Positions 1 through 7,655 of a stretch of DNA of 12,670 nucleotides are shown piece after piece. The position numbers were made by a program, and so were the translations under genes. The stretch's first letter is position 1. Every line of letters starts with the position of its first letter. The notes below the pieces were generated by a model. It searched no databases, was not told where the DNA came from, and was given only the letters and a program-made list of their open reading frames with translations. This stretch comes from Jimgerdemannia flammicorona (lineage: Eukaryota > Mucoromycota > Endogonomycetes > Endogonales > Endogonaceae): positions 1 to 12,670 of the forward strand of contig RBNI01005374.1 in NCBI GenBank assembly GCA_003990745.1, given 5' to 3'.

Positions 1-441
1 GATATTGGAGAAAAAGTTCTATTAGACATCCGAGGATACCGAGTTGACAACCTCAAGCACAGACCATCTACAAAGCTGAACAGCAAGTTCATTGGACCAT
101 TTGAAGTCATTTCACAAGTCTCTCCAACCTCCTACAAATTGGCGCTACCAGACACCATTAAGATTCACCCAGTCTTCAATGTTCAACGTCTCAAGCGATA
201 CAATGACAATGATGATGAACTATTCCCAAACCGAACTACAAAACCACCTGCACCTGTCATTATTAATGACCAGGAAGAATACGAAGTTGAACAAATTCTC
301 AACAAACGTGGCCACAAGAACCACCCTGAGTATCTCATTAAATGGAAAGGATATCCGATCCATGATGCAACATGGGAACCCAAGACCAATCTCCAGAATG
401 CTACCGACTTAGTGCAGGAATACGATTCCTTGAACAACTGA
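1..441 (+). CDS. Ty3/gypsy Pol polyprotein, C-terminal end: integrase GPF module and chromodomain (5' partial)
   Basis: The frame is open from base 1 to the TGA at 439-441, giving 146 codons of the polyprotein C-terminus. The first ~65 residues are the GPY/F module of chromoviral integrases: IGPF at 91-102, then the characteristic [13 protein letters not shown] stretch. After an acidic, proline-containing linker (about 190-270) comes a chromodomain at about 274-432, with [18 protein letters not shown] and TWEP. The three aromatic cage positions known from HP1 are all aromatic here (Tyr codon 280, Trp 343, Tyr 352), so methyl-lysine binding is plausible. In the family, integrase joins element cDNA to host DNA and the chromodomain biases insertion toward marked chromatin. 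No break is seen. The catalytic DDE core is off the window. Internal ATGs at 92 and 139 are not real starts. Confidence 0.95.
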   Translation, partial: DIGEKVLLDIRGYRVDNLKHRPSTKLNSKFIGPFEVISQVSPTSYKLALPDTIKIHPVFNVQRLKRYNDNDDELFPNRTTKPPAPVIINDQEEYEVEQILNKRGHKNHPEYLIKWKGYPIHDATWEPKTNLQNATDLVQEYDSLNN

Positions 442-588
442 AATCTGAATACTCCGACACCTATCAGTATACAACATATACTACCTCCTTGAACACTATA
501 ATTATCATGAATCTAATCAAGAACTCAGCAAGACAGAACAAAATTAGAAGGTCTCAACGAGGACGTCGAAAGCTAAGAAGGGGAGAGT
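442..588 (+). other. Pol-to-LTR spacer with polypurine tract at 575-587
   Basis: Short non-coding stretch between the pol stop and the LTR. Its end is a 13-base all-purine run (AAGAAGGGGAGAG, 575-587), one base before TGTAAG. In LTR retrotransposons such a polypurine tract primes plus-strand DNA synthesis and lies directly 5' of the 3' LTR, so it supports placing the LTR start at 589. A small open frame through this region is chance. Confidence 0.75.
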
Positions 589-661
589 TGTAAGCGCACA
601 ACCTCCAAGCCACGGAAATCACACACGATCTCCAAACAAATCTGGAAATCACCTGCAAGAT

Positions 662-721
662 CACGAAGCTGAGTCAAACAGAAGTCACAGTGCACAAAGC
701 TGAGTCAATACCAAGTCACGG
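662..721 (+). promoter_or_regulatory. Tandem imperfect 29-bp repeat, each with TGAGTCA (bZIP/AP-1-like site)
   Basis: Two units, 662-690 and 693-721, share CAC(G/A)AAGCTGAGTCAA, four variable bases, then AAGTCAC. TGAGTCA occurs at 670-676 and 701-707, exactly 31 bp apart. TGA(C/G)TCA is the palindromic core bound by fungal Gcn4/AP-1-type bZIP factors. The pair lies 70-100 bp upstream of the TATA-like box of the LTR ORF, a plausible enhancer position. Binding is inferred. Confidence 0.5.
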
Positions 722-769
722 AACACAAGATTCATACAAACGGAATCTTACCAATCCAGAACAAATGCA

Positions 770-775
770 TATATA
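770..775 (+). promoter_or_regulatory. TATA-like box upstream of the LTR ORF
   Basis: CATATATACC places TATATA at 770-775, about 70 bp before the ATG at 844. The leader between them is A/C-rich without another ATG, and the context before the ATG is ACAAACATG with A at -3, favourable for eukaryotic initiation. This suggests the LTR ORF has its own promoter, separate from the genomic-RNA promoter at 2131. Confidence 0.45.
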
Positions 776-843
776 CCCAGCCCCAAGACGCGTCGAACAG
801 AGAACCAAAACAAATAACATCCACAACTTCTAAACACACAAAC

Positions 844-1941
844 ATGACCACTGAGATCTACAACTGCATCCGCGCTGACATTTGGAATGCCATTGTCAAC
901 CGAGCCACACCCCCTCTGCCCCTCATGAATATCTACAGCCAAGCACCCCTCTACTTTGTGGAAGCCTGATGGAATGCTCTGAACATGCTTAATGAGGCCC
1001 ACCGAATCGGACAAATCTCAAGCTACTACCAGATTGGCCGCCTCCTGGAAGATATGGTTGAACACCACCACGATACAGATATTACCCAGATGTCTCAACA
1101 CCAGAAGCTCATCGCCCGCAAACACCAAGAGCTCTTCTACGAGTACAGCACCTTTATTCCCCGCCTCCGAGTTACTACCAGCGAAATGGTTGCTACCTTG
1201 TCCTATGGCCAAATCGATGACATAATACAAGAACTCAACCACAAGTATCTTGAGTACGTTGAAACCACAGACAGAACCTTCCCGCACCCCAACAACCACA
1301 TCCTGCAAATGCCCCAAGTGGGGTATGCCATGAAGGACATCTACGATATAATCAACTTCGATAGAGACGAAGCGGAAGACAATGACCCTTCCGATGCTGA
1401 CATGACCTCAAGCCAAGGATCTCTTCCAACTCTGATCACACTACCAACTCTGCCGATGAACTTAGAACAGTTCATAACAGCATACGAGACTTATTGGGAC
1501 AATGACCACTGGCACGAATACCAATCTGCATTCACCCCCGACTACTTCAACTACAATGAAGAAACTGGAGAACACAATCTGTACCTTCAGACAACCCTCG
1601 AGATTGAACCAACCACTCCACCACCTGAGTACGAGCGACATGAACCACAGCCGCCAGCTTACTACATCCCCGCGACTCATAGTGCTGTAACCTATAGAAG
1701 GTACGCAGACAGTGAATCCGACGAAAGCAAAGACAGCACACCCCTCCTTCACCCACCAACACCTTATCCAGCATACGAGACCAATGATGCGATCCTGTGG
1801 GACGGAGATGAAGTTCTAATGTATTATTACCTCAGTGAACATGGAGAAGTAATCCGCGAACCACTCTTCTTAGATGACTACTTCATCAGAGATGATGTCA
1901 TTGATGGTGATGTCATCGAAGACTACCCAGACAGTGCCTAA
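844..1941 (+). pseudogene. ORF embedded in the LTR (U3), unknown protein with two PPxY motifs; one in-frame TGA
   Basis: From ATG 844 to TAA 1939-1941 the frame has 365 sense-or-stop codons with one interruption, TGA at 967-969 (codon 42). If that stop holds, ATG 985 would start a 318-residue protein. I prefer 844 as the ancestral start because it has a good initiation context, lies ~70 bp after a TATA-like box, and the 41 codons before the stop read like ordinary protein in the same frame. The product does not resemble gag, protease, RT, integrase or env. The N-terminal ~140 residues look helical and soluble; the remainder is acidic and rich in Pro, Tyr, Ser and Thr. PPEY (codons 260-263) and PPAY (270-273) are PPxY motifs, the class bound by WW domains of Nedd4/Rsp5 ligases. 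No signal peptide, membrane span or zinc motif is seen. Function unknown. It could also be a captured host gene. Confidence 0.7.
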
Positions 1942-2130
1942 ACCTATAAATAGATTAGCAGTCATAGTATAGTTAGATTAGCCTTGTATGACGTGACTGT
2001 GAACTGACTCAGCAGTCAGACGATCTCTTGACATATCAGATCACACTTGTACTACATGACTGCATTCCGACTCAGCAAAGCACTTAGTGCTACATCCATA
2101 TCTAGCATAGTCCAGATAGCCCCTCACTAG
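1942..2130 (+). promoter_or_regulatory. U3 region with a 32-bp imperfect direct repeat and TGACTCA
   Basis: Non-coding DNA between the LTR ORF and the second TATA box. Two 32-bp units, 1983-2014 and 2046-2077, start 63 bp apart and match at 24 of 32 positions; both end in GACTCAGCA. The first contains TGACTCA (2005-2011) and TGACGTG (1989-1995), bZIP-type cores; the second has the degenerate CGACTCA (2068-2074). With the TGAGTCA pair at 670/701, the LTR carries similar motifs ahead of both putative promoters. Confidence 0.5.
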
Positions 2131-2138
2131 TATAAATA
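2131..2138 (+). promoter_or_regulatory. TATA box, likely promoter for the retrotransposon genomic RNA
   Basis: A consensus TATAAATA followed by a pyrimidine-rich stretch (ACCCCCTCCCCCAGACC). It lies downstream of the embedded ORF and about 120 bp before an AATAAA, the arrangement expected at the U3/R border of an LTR. Transcription would begin about 25-35 bp downstream, near 2160. Confidence 0.6.
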
Positions 2139-2255
2139 CCCCCTCCCCCAGACCTCAGAATCTCAGACCTGAACAATCCGAACACAACTCCTGAGCACTT
2201 CCCCACAATACTTCTTTACACAACTACTCCCAGTATAGCAATATCATGAATAGCG

Positions 2256-2261
2256 AATAAA
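2256..2261 (+). terminator. Polyadenylation signal AATAAA, likely R/U5 region
   Basis: AATAAA at 2256-2261, roughly 100 bp after the inferred start of transcription, is well placed to direct 3' end formation of the genomic RNA, and of an ORF transcript, in the 3' LTR. No other canonical hexamer was noticed in this part of the LTR. Confidence 0.5.
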
Positions 2262-2619
2262 CCTATTTAATAACCCACAAACCAATCTTAAGTAAATCCG
2301 CTCCCCATTAGGTCCTACTCCTAACCCCATCACGAAATTTCCTAATTGGGTATTGTCTGCAGCGATACACCGATTCAACTAAGCTGGCCTTAGTTTCTTG
2401 AACTTCCTGAAATACGGAAAATCCTGAACATCCAGAACTAGTCCAAAAAAGGACTTTGGTTGAGACGTCAACCTGATCTTGAAATCAATAAGCGTAGAGG
2501 ACATACTCCATACGAAATTGATCTTGACCATAAGAAAATGGTCCTCCAGAATATTTAGAACTTCCAGAAAACCCTTCCAGAACTACGTAACGGTTACCCT
2601 AAAAAGCAACCCTCTTACA
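2262..2619 (+). other. U5-like tail of the LTR with repeated TCC(A/T)GAA and a small hairpin
   Basis: No ORF. Six copies of TCC(A/T)GAA are spaced through it (2405, 2422, 2431, 2545, 2563, 2576). Three extend to TTCnnGAA (2404-2411, 2562-2569, 2575-2582), the inverted half-site pair of heat-shock elements. A perfect 6-bp stem, GACCAT/ATGGTC, lies at 2526-2531 and 2538-2543 with a 6-base loop. The segment ends with CTTACA at 2614-2619. Confidence 0.5.
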
Positions 2620-2785
2620 AATAGTATGTATATAGTATAGGTGAAGTGAGGGTAGTAGTAATAGAAGAACAGGGGGTGGCAGAGAGGCAATGAGTGATCA
2701 GTCTAAGAAAGAGGTGTATATGTGGTACAGGAGAGGAAAGGACAGAGATTGTGGAGGAGTAGAGAGAAAGCAAACATAAGATAGG

Positions 2786-3600
2786 TATATAAATATAAGA
2801 GCAAAATACATCACTTGTCTAATGATCCAAAACCTAAATATTATAGTCAAATGGCCTGACTTCTATAGTATCTGAGGTAGTACTAATCCAAAAACTGTAT
2901 CCAGTATATAAGTGGGAATCAAGACTAATACAGGGTAAAAGGGAATATAAATGATCAACCAGTCACTAGTATGAGAATATATACTGATTAGATAATAAAA
3001 ATAAAGATGTATTATTGGCTGTAGGGAATGAGAGGTAAAGGTATTAGAGAAGAGAAATGGCCAGAGCAATTCCAGGAGGGTCTGAAGAATGTGAATAGAG
3101 ATGTTGTAGCAAAAAGAGTTAGTTTTGGAGAAGAAAAGCATCAGAATGATATAAGAGAGATTGGTAATAGAGAGATGAAAGATAATATAGCCTCAAGAGA
3201 TATGTTTGAGAAGGTCAAAGAGGTGGTCTCATATAATCTTACCTGACCTAAGGAAATCAAAATATGCAAGAGTGATAGTAGCAGTGAATATAAGATTATA
3301 AGAATTACCACTCAACCATAGATATAGAAGGAGTCATTAAAGATAGAAGGATGTTAGAGGAAGTTGAGGATGAATGGGTCAGATTTTTAACTATTGTTTA
3401 ATATCATGCAAAACCTTCTGAAATTACTGGAGACCTAGTAAGAGATCTGGTAGGCTAGAGTCAATATATAGAGACTAGACAGTAGAAAGATACTTCTTGA
3501 TAATAGTGAGCATAAGCTGATAGAGAGCTAATGAACTGATCCATTTTATTAGCACAAGCTCAGATATAGGAAGGATAGATTGGTCAGTGGGAGTATAGAG
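2786..3600 (-). pseudogene. Element A tyrosine recombinase (decayed)
   Basis: The N-terminal core-binding part begins near LVLIKWISSLAL (3525-3560) and continues KKYLSTV, then SLYIDSSLPD and HDIKQ, matching the SAM-like domain of DIRS-type recombinases (TIKxYLSAV..., L.GIKR). A following stretch resembles the LAFFGFLRSGE region (observed TLAYFDFLRSGK, near 3240). The C-terminal catalytic HxxR box reads GYSFW at 2888-2902, where the family has GHSFR: His became Tyr (CAC to TAC type) and Arg became Trp (CGG to TGG type). The nucleophile region keeps a Tyr (codon 2795-2797, in CSYI). From 2902 to 2803 one frame is readable with two stops. The enzyme would have integrated circular cDNA by strand exchange at a 3'-phosphotyrosine; this copy is dead. 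Confidence 0.75.
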
Positions 3601-3759
3601 GATATAGAAGTAAAAAAAATTCTACTGACTAGAAGAGTATGTCTGATATATAGATCTTACCAGGCTGAACCAAAGGAAGAAGACCATGAGGGGTAGAAGA
3701 GAGGTACAGCTATAGATCTAATTGGCTTTGGGTGAGACTATATGAGAGGAGTGAGAGAG

Positions 3760-4165
3760 CAAAAATAAATAAGGTCAGTATATAAGAGAGTGTTGGCTAT
3801 ACTATTATCTTGAGAAGAGATAAAAACAGTATAAAGTTGGAATATACAATGTGCTATTAATAGTAAAAGATGTTGAAGGAGTTCAAGAAGAGCCAGATTA
3901 GTAGTGGTACTAGTATTAATAATGTAGAGAATGGCTTGGTTGTCAGTATAGAGCAGAATACATTAGAATGACCAAGATATACTCTAGGTAGCTATGGTCA
4001 AAATAACAGTAAATAGTTCTTTAAACTAAATATCCAAAGATTGTATAGATGGAGACTAAGAAGATAAAATCCATATAATATTGTAATATATTCCCAGACC
4101 ATATTTACAACTGGCATCTATCTATAAATAATCATTAAGAACAGTAGTCCAATCAACTGAGTAAA
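3760..4165 (-). pseudogene. Element A RNase H domain (decayed, D-E-D codons kept)
   Basis: One reading frame runs from about 4160 to 3765 with a few TAG stops. It shows IDASCKYGLGIYY at the first catalytic Asp (codon 4116-4118), FKELF at the Glu (4017-4019) and YTDNQAI at the second Asp (3942-3944), then SSQDNSIANTL, equivalent to the terminal AD.LS motif, with Asp changed to Asn. These are the ordered motifs of the RNase H that removes the RNA strand of the replication hybrid. Three of the four acidic positions survive, and spacing is normal. It follows RT and precedes the recombinase by a ~170-bp linker in which I recognise nothing. Confidence 0.72.
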
Positions 4166-4199
4166 TGACTAAGATACTATTCCATCAAGATAAAAACTA

Positions 4200-4970
4200 A
4201 GCCACTATTAAATATCAGTCCAAAAGTTATCATCAAGAGTAATAATGAATTGATCCCCTCCTAGATGGTTGATAAAGTGGTAAAGAAATAGCTGACCAGA
4301 TAAGATAATCTTACAAGTGAAGCTCAGAGATCCAATAAGAGATTGGAGTTATGGTCAAGAACAGAAATATTAGAAAGGTCATTAGAGAAGTTCAGTTATA
4401 TTATCAGTAAGTTTATCAGCTGGAAGGTGGGCTTTCATAGTGAGAGTATCTAGTTCAATATTAAGAAAGATAATGTAGGTAGAGAGACTGACAATCTTAT
4501 GTAGTTGTATTGATCAACTGAGATAATGGTATAAGTAAATAAACTATAAAAGGTCAGTAGATATAACAGAAAGGTTATCAGCTAGCAATACTAAGAAGAA
4601 GTTATCAATATAGTAAAAGAGGAATAGAAGACCTCAATGGTGAGCAATCTAGATCAAAAGCTCAGTAAAAATGTTAAATTAGAAGGGAGATGAGCTGGTA
4701 CTAAACAGAAGACAGTAATCAAAATAATACTGATCTAGCTTGTAATTCTCAGTCAGAGGGATGAATGTATAAATAGCAAAATACATTAGCAAGATCTACC
4801 TTCAACAGTAAGCATCTGTAGCCAAGTCATCAAATAGAATCCAGACCATCATCAAAGTAAATATATGATATGTAGAATACATCAGAGTCAATACTAGCAT
4901 TGATAGAAGGCCCATGGCATAGCCAAGAAAGGTCATGAATATGGTACTATTTGGAATTTGAATTCTTCTT
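4200..4970 (-). pseudogene. Element A reverse transcriptase (decayed)
   Basis: Ordered RT motifs are readable on the - strand. The finger region has HIHDLSW then GPSINASID (about 4887-4943). Motif A is KVDLANVF (VDLA codons 4788-4799). After one frameshift comes YYFDYCLLFSTSSSPF (motif B; family YxFGxSSAP), then YYIDNF (4598-4615; family YxDD), then FLNIELDTLTM (around 4440-4470) and the connection segment LIGSLSFTCKII (about 4303-4347). The frame from YIDN to FLNIELD is continuous. YIDN has lost the second Asp of the active-site pair, a G-to-A change in the coding strand. The wording of the motifs (DL..P.G.SIN, YYIDDF, FLGIELDT) is that of YR retrotransposon RTs, not of Ty3, Copia or LINEs. 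Confidence 0.8.
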
Positions 4971-5140
4971 GACAACTGTACTAAGAGAAGATGAACAAAA
5001 GAGAGAAAAAGATAGTACAGTAAATAGACTGCATATATGACTAGCAGCAATCTTACATAAAATGTCAGCAGAGATAGCATCAGTATAAAGCAGTGTAGAA
5101 GAATGGTTACAGCTGATATGATGGCATCAAATACTATCAA

Positions 5141-6720
5141 ATCTCAAAAAGACTCTCTGTAAGATAATAGTAATAATGGTACAGATGAGAGCTTGATCTG
5201 GATAGATAGATAGGGCATATAATCAAGCAGTCAACTGAAGGTCCAGAGAGAGAGAGGGGAACCTGGCTTAAATGGTACAAGTGATGGTATTAAGAGGTAC
5301 AGACAAAGGGCAGTAAAGAGAGATATTTAGTATAGAAGATAGTATAGAAAAGAAAATAGTATTCTATGGAATATTGTCAGGAGTAAAATTTTAGAAGTAC
5401 TTAGCAGAGTTGTCAGAGCAGTTATATAAAGAATAACCTAAGCTACACTTAAAGCAGATGTGGATGTATAGGCAACTATAATAGTGGTAGCCCAGATCAT
5501 ATATTGGAGAGCCATCAGAAAGTATACCATTATAATTATAGTAGACGGAAGGGTTAGGGCTAAGACTACAGTATCAACAAGATGAGCAAGATATATTATA
5601 GAGGTAGGATGAGCTCTTCAAAAATGAAGTGATGGTTATGAGCAGAACCTTTAGCTTCTGAAAAAGGCTCAGAGATATAATTAGGTCAGGATCTCATCAA
5701 GCTCCATAGACACTATTCAACTGAGACTCTATCATTAGCAACTTTGGTAATATATTTGATGTAAAAAGCAATATAGTAATCAAGAAGAGTCTGACAGAGT
5801 GACATCAAGGCCAGAGAAATAAAATTGATAGCATAAGTCAGAAAAGAAGTAGACTCTATTAACTCTAAGTAAGTATTATAGATAATACCAAAATATGTCA
5901 GCAAGCTGGAGATAAATGAAGGAATATCTAGGAGATTCTTAGACAAAGATGTTGCCTGCTTAGTAATGATATGGATCAAATGATTTAATGAATTGGACCT
6001 CATATAGTAGAACTCTGAAAGTTAAGTATTATTCCAACAACTAGCTAAGTAAAATGATGAGAAACAAATTATTGACCACTATAGCTAACTGATGCTAATT
6101 GATATAGCTGTATTTCAAGAAAAGATTGATGCTATATATAATGATAGCTAGTAGAGAAAAGAAGAAGAATTCACTAGAAATAACATTAATACTTTTTGAT
6201 AGTACCACTAATGAGAGAATAGATCTGAGAGTGATAGAAAGAGATACAGTAGCATAATTAAGAAAGTTATGGTTAGTAGTAGAGAATTATAGCAGTAGGA
6301 TGAATATAAGAGGATTGGAGATATGATCAGTAGAGCCAGATATAGGGGCAGTGGGGAGTAGCTGTAAGGTGAACTGTAGAAGATTGAAGAGAACATCAAG
6401 ACAGTGGTCTTGGGTACCAAACCTATCCATAATATTATTCAGAATAGGAGAGAGTATGGTACTCAAGACAGGGTGCTTGGAAGTGATGTGAGTAGAGATG
6501 TAGATACAGTAGTGAGTAGCTGGGTCTCTGATGTTATCTCATCTAGGGCCTGAAGATCTGCAAAAAAGGAAGCCATGGCAGCTGCATTGATGTCATCATC
6601 AGTAGAATCATCTTGAAGGAACTGAAGTACTCATTCAATGAAAGGAATAAGGGCAAGTTGGTAAACTGATTTTATATTGGCCTTGAGATGAGGGGTTGAA
6701 CTGGAATAAAATACAGATAT
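5141..6720 (-). pseudogene. Element A gag-like region (decayed) with terminal zinc motif
   Basis: The clearest part is the presumed N-terminal segment at about 6440-6700, where one frame has only one stop over ~75 codons. It includes IKSVYQLALIPFIE, DDDINAAAMASFFADLQ and TSLLTSLPSTLS, an ordinary soluble-protein composition. Further on, DYYIAFYIKYITKVA and CLWSLM (about 5690-5770) are weakly like the W..YD..F...A motif of DIRS-type Gag; this is tentative. The downstream end has a zinc-motif remnant at 5418-5486. Many stops and frameshifts occur between 5500 and 6440. Gag would package element RNA. Start and end are approximate. Confidence 0.5.
5418..5486 (-). other. Cys/His zinc-motif remnant at the gag end of element A
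   Basis: On the - strand this reads HYYSC, LYIH, ICFKC, SLGY, SLYNC. The arrangement C...YIHxC-x2-C...H....C is typical of the zinc finger at the end of DIRS-type Gag, with the last His replaced by Tyr (CAT/CAC to TAT/TAC, a C-to-T change). It lies ~450 bp upstream (on the coding strand) of the RT finger motifs, where such a motif is expected. Confidence 0.6.
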
Positions 6721-6759
6721 TAGCAGAGTAGGGTATTATAGTAAAAGCAATTCCATAAA

Positions 6760-7135
6760 TAGTAAAATAAGATGAATAAAGTGAATGCAAAGAGTGGAGG
6801 TTCAAGTGGTCAAACTAAAATAAGTATTAAAGAAGAAGGTCTAGATCACTCTATGCTATATTATCTAGTCTTATACTAAGTTAGACAGTGCAGCATCTAA
6901 AACTGGCATATCAATGAGCTTTGTAATATCTCTACATCTGCCCTAACCCAATAACTACAAGTAACCACCACCAAATCTTAACCTGGCAGCTGTAAGTGAC
7001 TACTAATTGTATATCCATTAACTAATAATCTCACTAGATATTATAAATATAGTAAAATTAAGAACTATAGAAATTTGCTAAACTAGTATATTGATATATT
7101 TAATATCTCAAGAGTAACAATAGATACTTTAGCGG
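6760..7135. other. No gene recognised; presumed 5' terminal region of element A
   Basis: About 375 bp of AT-rich, CpG-free sequence with stops in all frames. By position it should contain the 5' untranslated and terminal repeat region of element A, but I could not identify the end of the element or a target-site duplication. Confidence 0.4.
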
Positions 7136-7143
7136 CCACTCTC

Positions 7144-7223
7144 AGATAGATGAGATACCATAGGTACCAAAGTCTATCTCAAACTTTGTAAGCTTTGGAG
7201 AGGACTATGAAGAGTTAGTTTCT
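7144..7223 (+). repeat. Left arm of an 80-bp imperfect inverted repeat (pairs with 7503-7582)
   Basis: Aligned without gaps to the reverse complement of 7503-7582, 63 of 80 positions are identical. All 17 mismatches are A/G or C/T; there is not one transversion or indel. Shared blocks include AAGTCTATCT, AAGCTTT and ACTATGA. A weaker extension reaches 7136 with one transversion. Transition-only divergence is the mark of cytosine deamination after duplication. The arms flank a 279-bp A-rich interior. Confidence 0.8.
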
Positions 7224-7502
7224 ACTATTCTGAAAGCATTGACATACTTTATTTTATCTTAAACAAGATCTTATATTTGAAATTTCATCTGTCTAAGATA
7301 TATATATGAGATATTTCATATAAAATATTATAATAAAAAAATATCTTAACTCTTATGGAGTCTCTTAACCCAGAAAGCTTAGTATATAAGCCAGAAATAT
7401 CTAAAGAGAAGAGAAAAGGGGGCCAGTGAAAAAAAGGGCTGAAGAAGAAAATGGAAATCCCAAGAGAAATAGAAAACATTCAAGGGGGTTGAGAAATAGA
7501 TG
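7224..7502. other. Interior between the inverted-repeat arms, no gene recognised
   Basis: An A-rich, CpG-free spacer of 279 bp, with runs such as TATATATATGAG (7301-7312) and several A tracts on the + strand. No motif of the surrounding retroelements was recognised. It may be the inside of a small non-autonomous element (MITE-like) or the junction between the termini of elements A and B. Confidence 0.4.
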
Positions 7503-7582
7503 GGAAACCAACTTCTCATAGTTCTCTCTAAAGCTTGTAAAGTCTAAGATAGACTTCAGTATCTATAGTACCTTATCTATCC
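7503..7582 (-). repeat. Right arm of the 80-bp imperfect inverted repeat
   Basis: Reverse complement of the arm at 7144-7223; see that entry for the comparison. It lies between the decayed recombinase end of element B (about 7758) and the A-rich spacer, so it may belong to the 3' terminal region of element B. Confidence 0.8.
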
Positions 7583-7655
7583 AGGACTAAGCTTTGCTTT
7601 GGTCTAGACATTTCATAGTTGGTTATTCATAGATCAGATGTAAGCAAAGTATCTG

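Larger units (their letters stand above)
1..2619 (+). mobile_element. Ty3/gypsy chromovirus, 3' part (pol end, PPT, 3' LTR)
   Basis: The 3' portion of a chromodomain-containing Ty3/gypsy LTR retrotransposon; its 5' LTR, gag, protease, RT, RNase H and integrase core lie before the window. The order seen is the standard one: integrase C-terminal GPF module, chromodomain, stop, short spacer, polypurine tract, LTR. The right edge is set at 2619, where the LTR end CTTACA mirrors its start TGTAAG and where base composition switches abruptly from CpG-containing sequence to CpG-free, A/T/G-rich sequence. The 5 bases after it (AATAG) would be the target-site duplication, whose partner is outside the window. 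Preservation of the pol end suggests a fairly recent insertion. Confidence 0.85.
589..2619 (+). repeat. Putative 3' LTR, about 2.03 kb, with an embedded ORF in U3
   Basis: The proposed LTR begins TGTAAG right after the polypurine tract and ends CTTACA, a perfect 6-bp terminal inverted repeat with canonical TG...CA ends. A sharp composition change falls exactly at the right end. Within it, in order: paired TGAGTCA repeats (662-721), a TATA-like box (770), a 365-codon ORF (844-1941), a second pair of repeats with TGACTCA (1983-2077), a strong TATAAATA box (2131), an AATAAA signal (2256) and a U5-like tail rich in TCC(A/T)GAA. Layout suggests U3 589 to ~2160, R about 2160-2280, U5 to 2619. At ~2 kb this is far longer than the few hundred bp usual in fungal Ty3 elements. 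The 5' LTR is not visible, so the length rests on end motifs and context. Confidence 0.7.
2650..6760 (-). mobile_element. Element A: decayed tyrosine-recombinase retrotransposon (DIRS superfamily-like)
   Basis: Reading the - strand from ~6760 to ~2780 gives, in order, a gag-like region with a Cys/His zinc motif, RT, RNase H and a tyrosine recombinase. RT/RNase H followed by a YR instead of a DDE integrase defines the DIRS superfamily. The coding strand is broken by many stops and several frameshifts, yet the domain motifs are clear. CpG is almost absent: by eye I find only one, at 5546, between 2620 and 7130. Termini were not located. The left edge meets the chromovirus LTR at 2619, and the right edge is somewhere in 6760-7130. 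No methyltransferase segment is apparent between RNase H and YR, unlike element B. Subfamily assignment needs a tree. Confidence 0.8.

Noticed and set aside
1018..1774. Several - strand ORFs of 75-99 codons across the LTR ORF
   Set aside because: The + strand frame is far longer and has a TATA-like box and a good initiation context; the - strand ones have none.
2440..2455. AGTCC-AAAAAA-GGACT small hairpin in U5
   Set aside because: A 5-bp stem is too short to stand above chance.
589..2619. A shorter LTR ending near 2220 (CTTTACA) or starting after the ORF
   Set aside because: The end at 2220 is an imperfect mirror of TGTAAG and leaves the AATAAA and the composition boundary unexplained. The polypurine tract at 575-587 favours a start at 589. 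Other copies of the element are needed to settle it.
2863..3141. 92-codon - strand ORF rich in Phe, Leu, Tyr and Ile
   Set aside because: It overlaps the recombinase of element A, whose HxxR and Tyr motifs are in a different frame; part may reflect a frameshifted piece of the same gene, but it is not an independent gene.
4802..5140. 112-codon - strand ORF of very hydrophobic composition, resembling a membrane protein
   Set aside because: It overlaps the N-terminal RT region of element A in another frame. The hydrophobicity comes from T-rich decayed DNA (Leu, Ile, Phe and Tyr codons), not from real membrane segments.
7301..7312. Alternating TA run as a possible microsatellite
   Set aside because: Too short and embedded in generally AT-rich decayed DNA.
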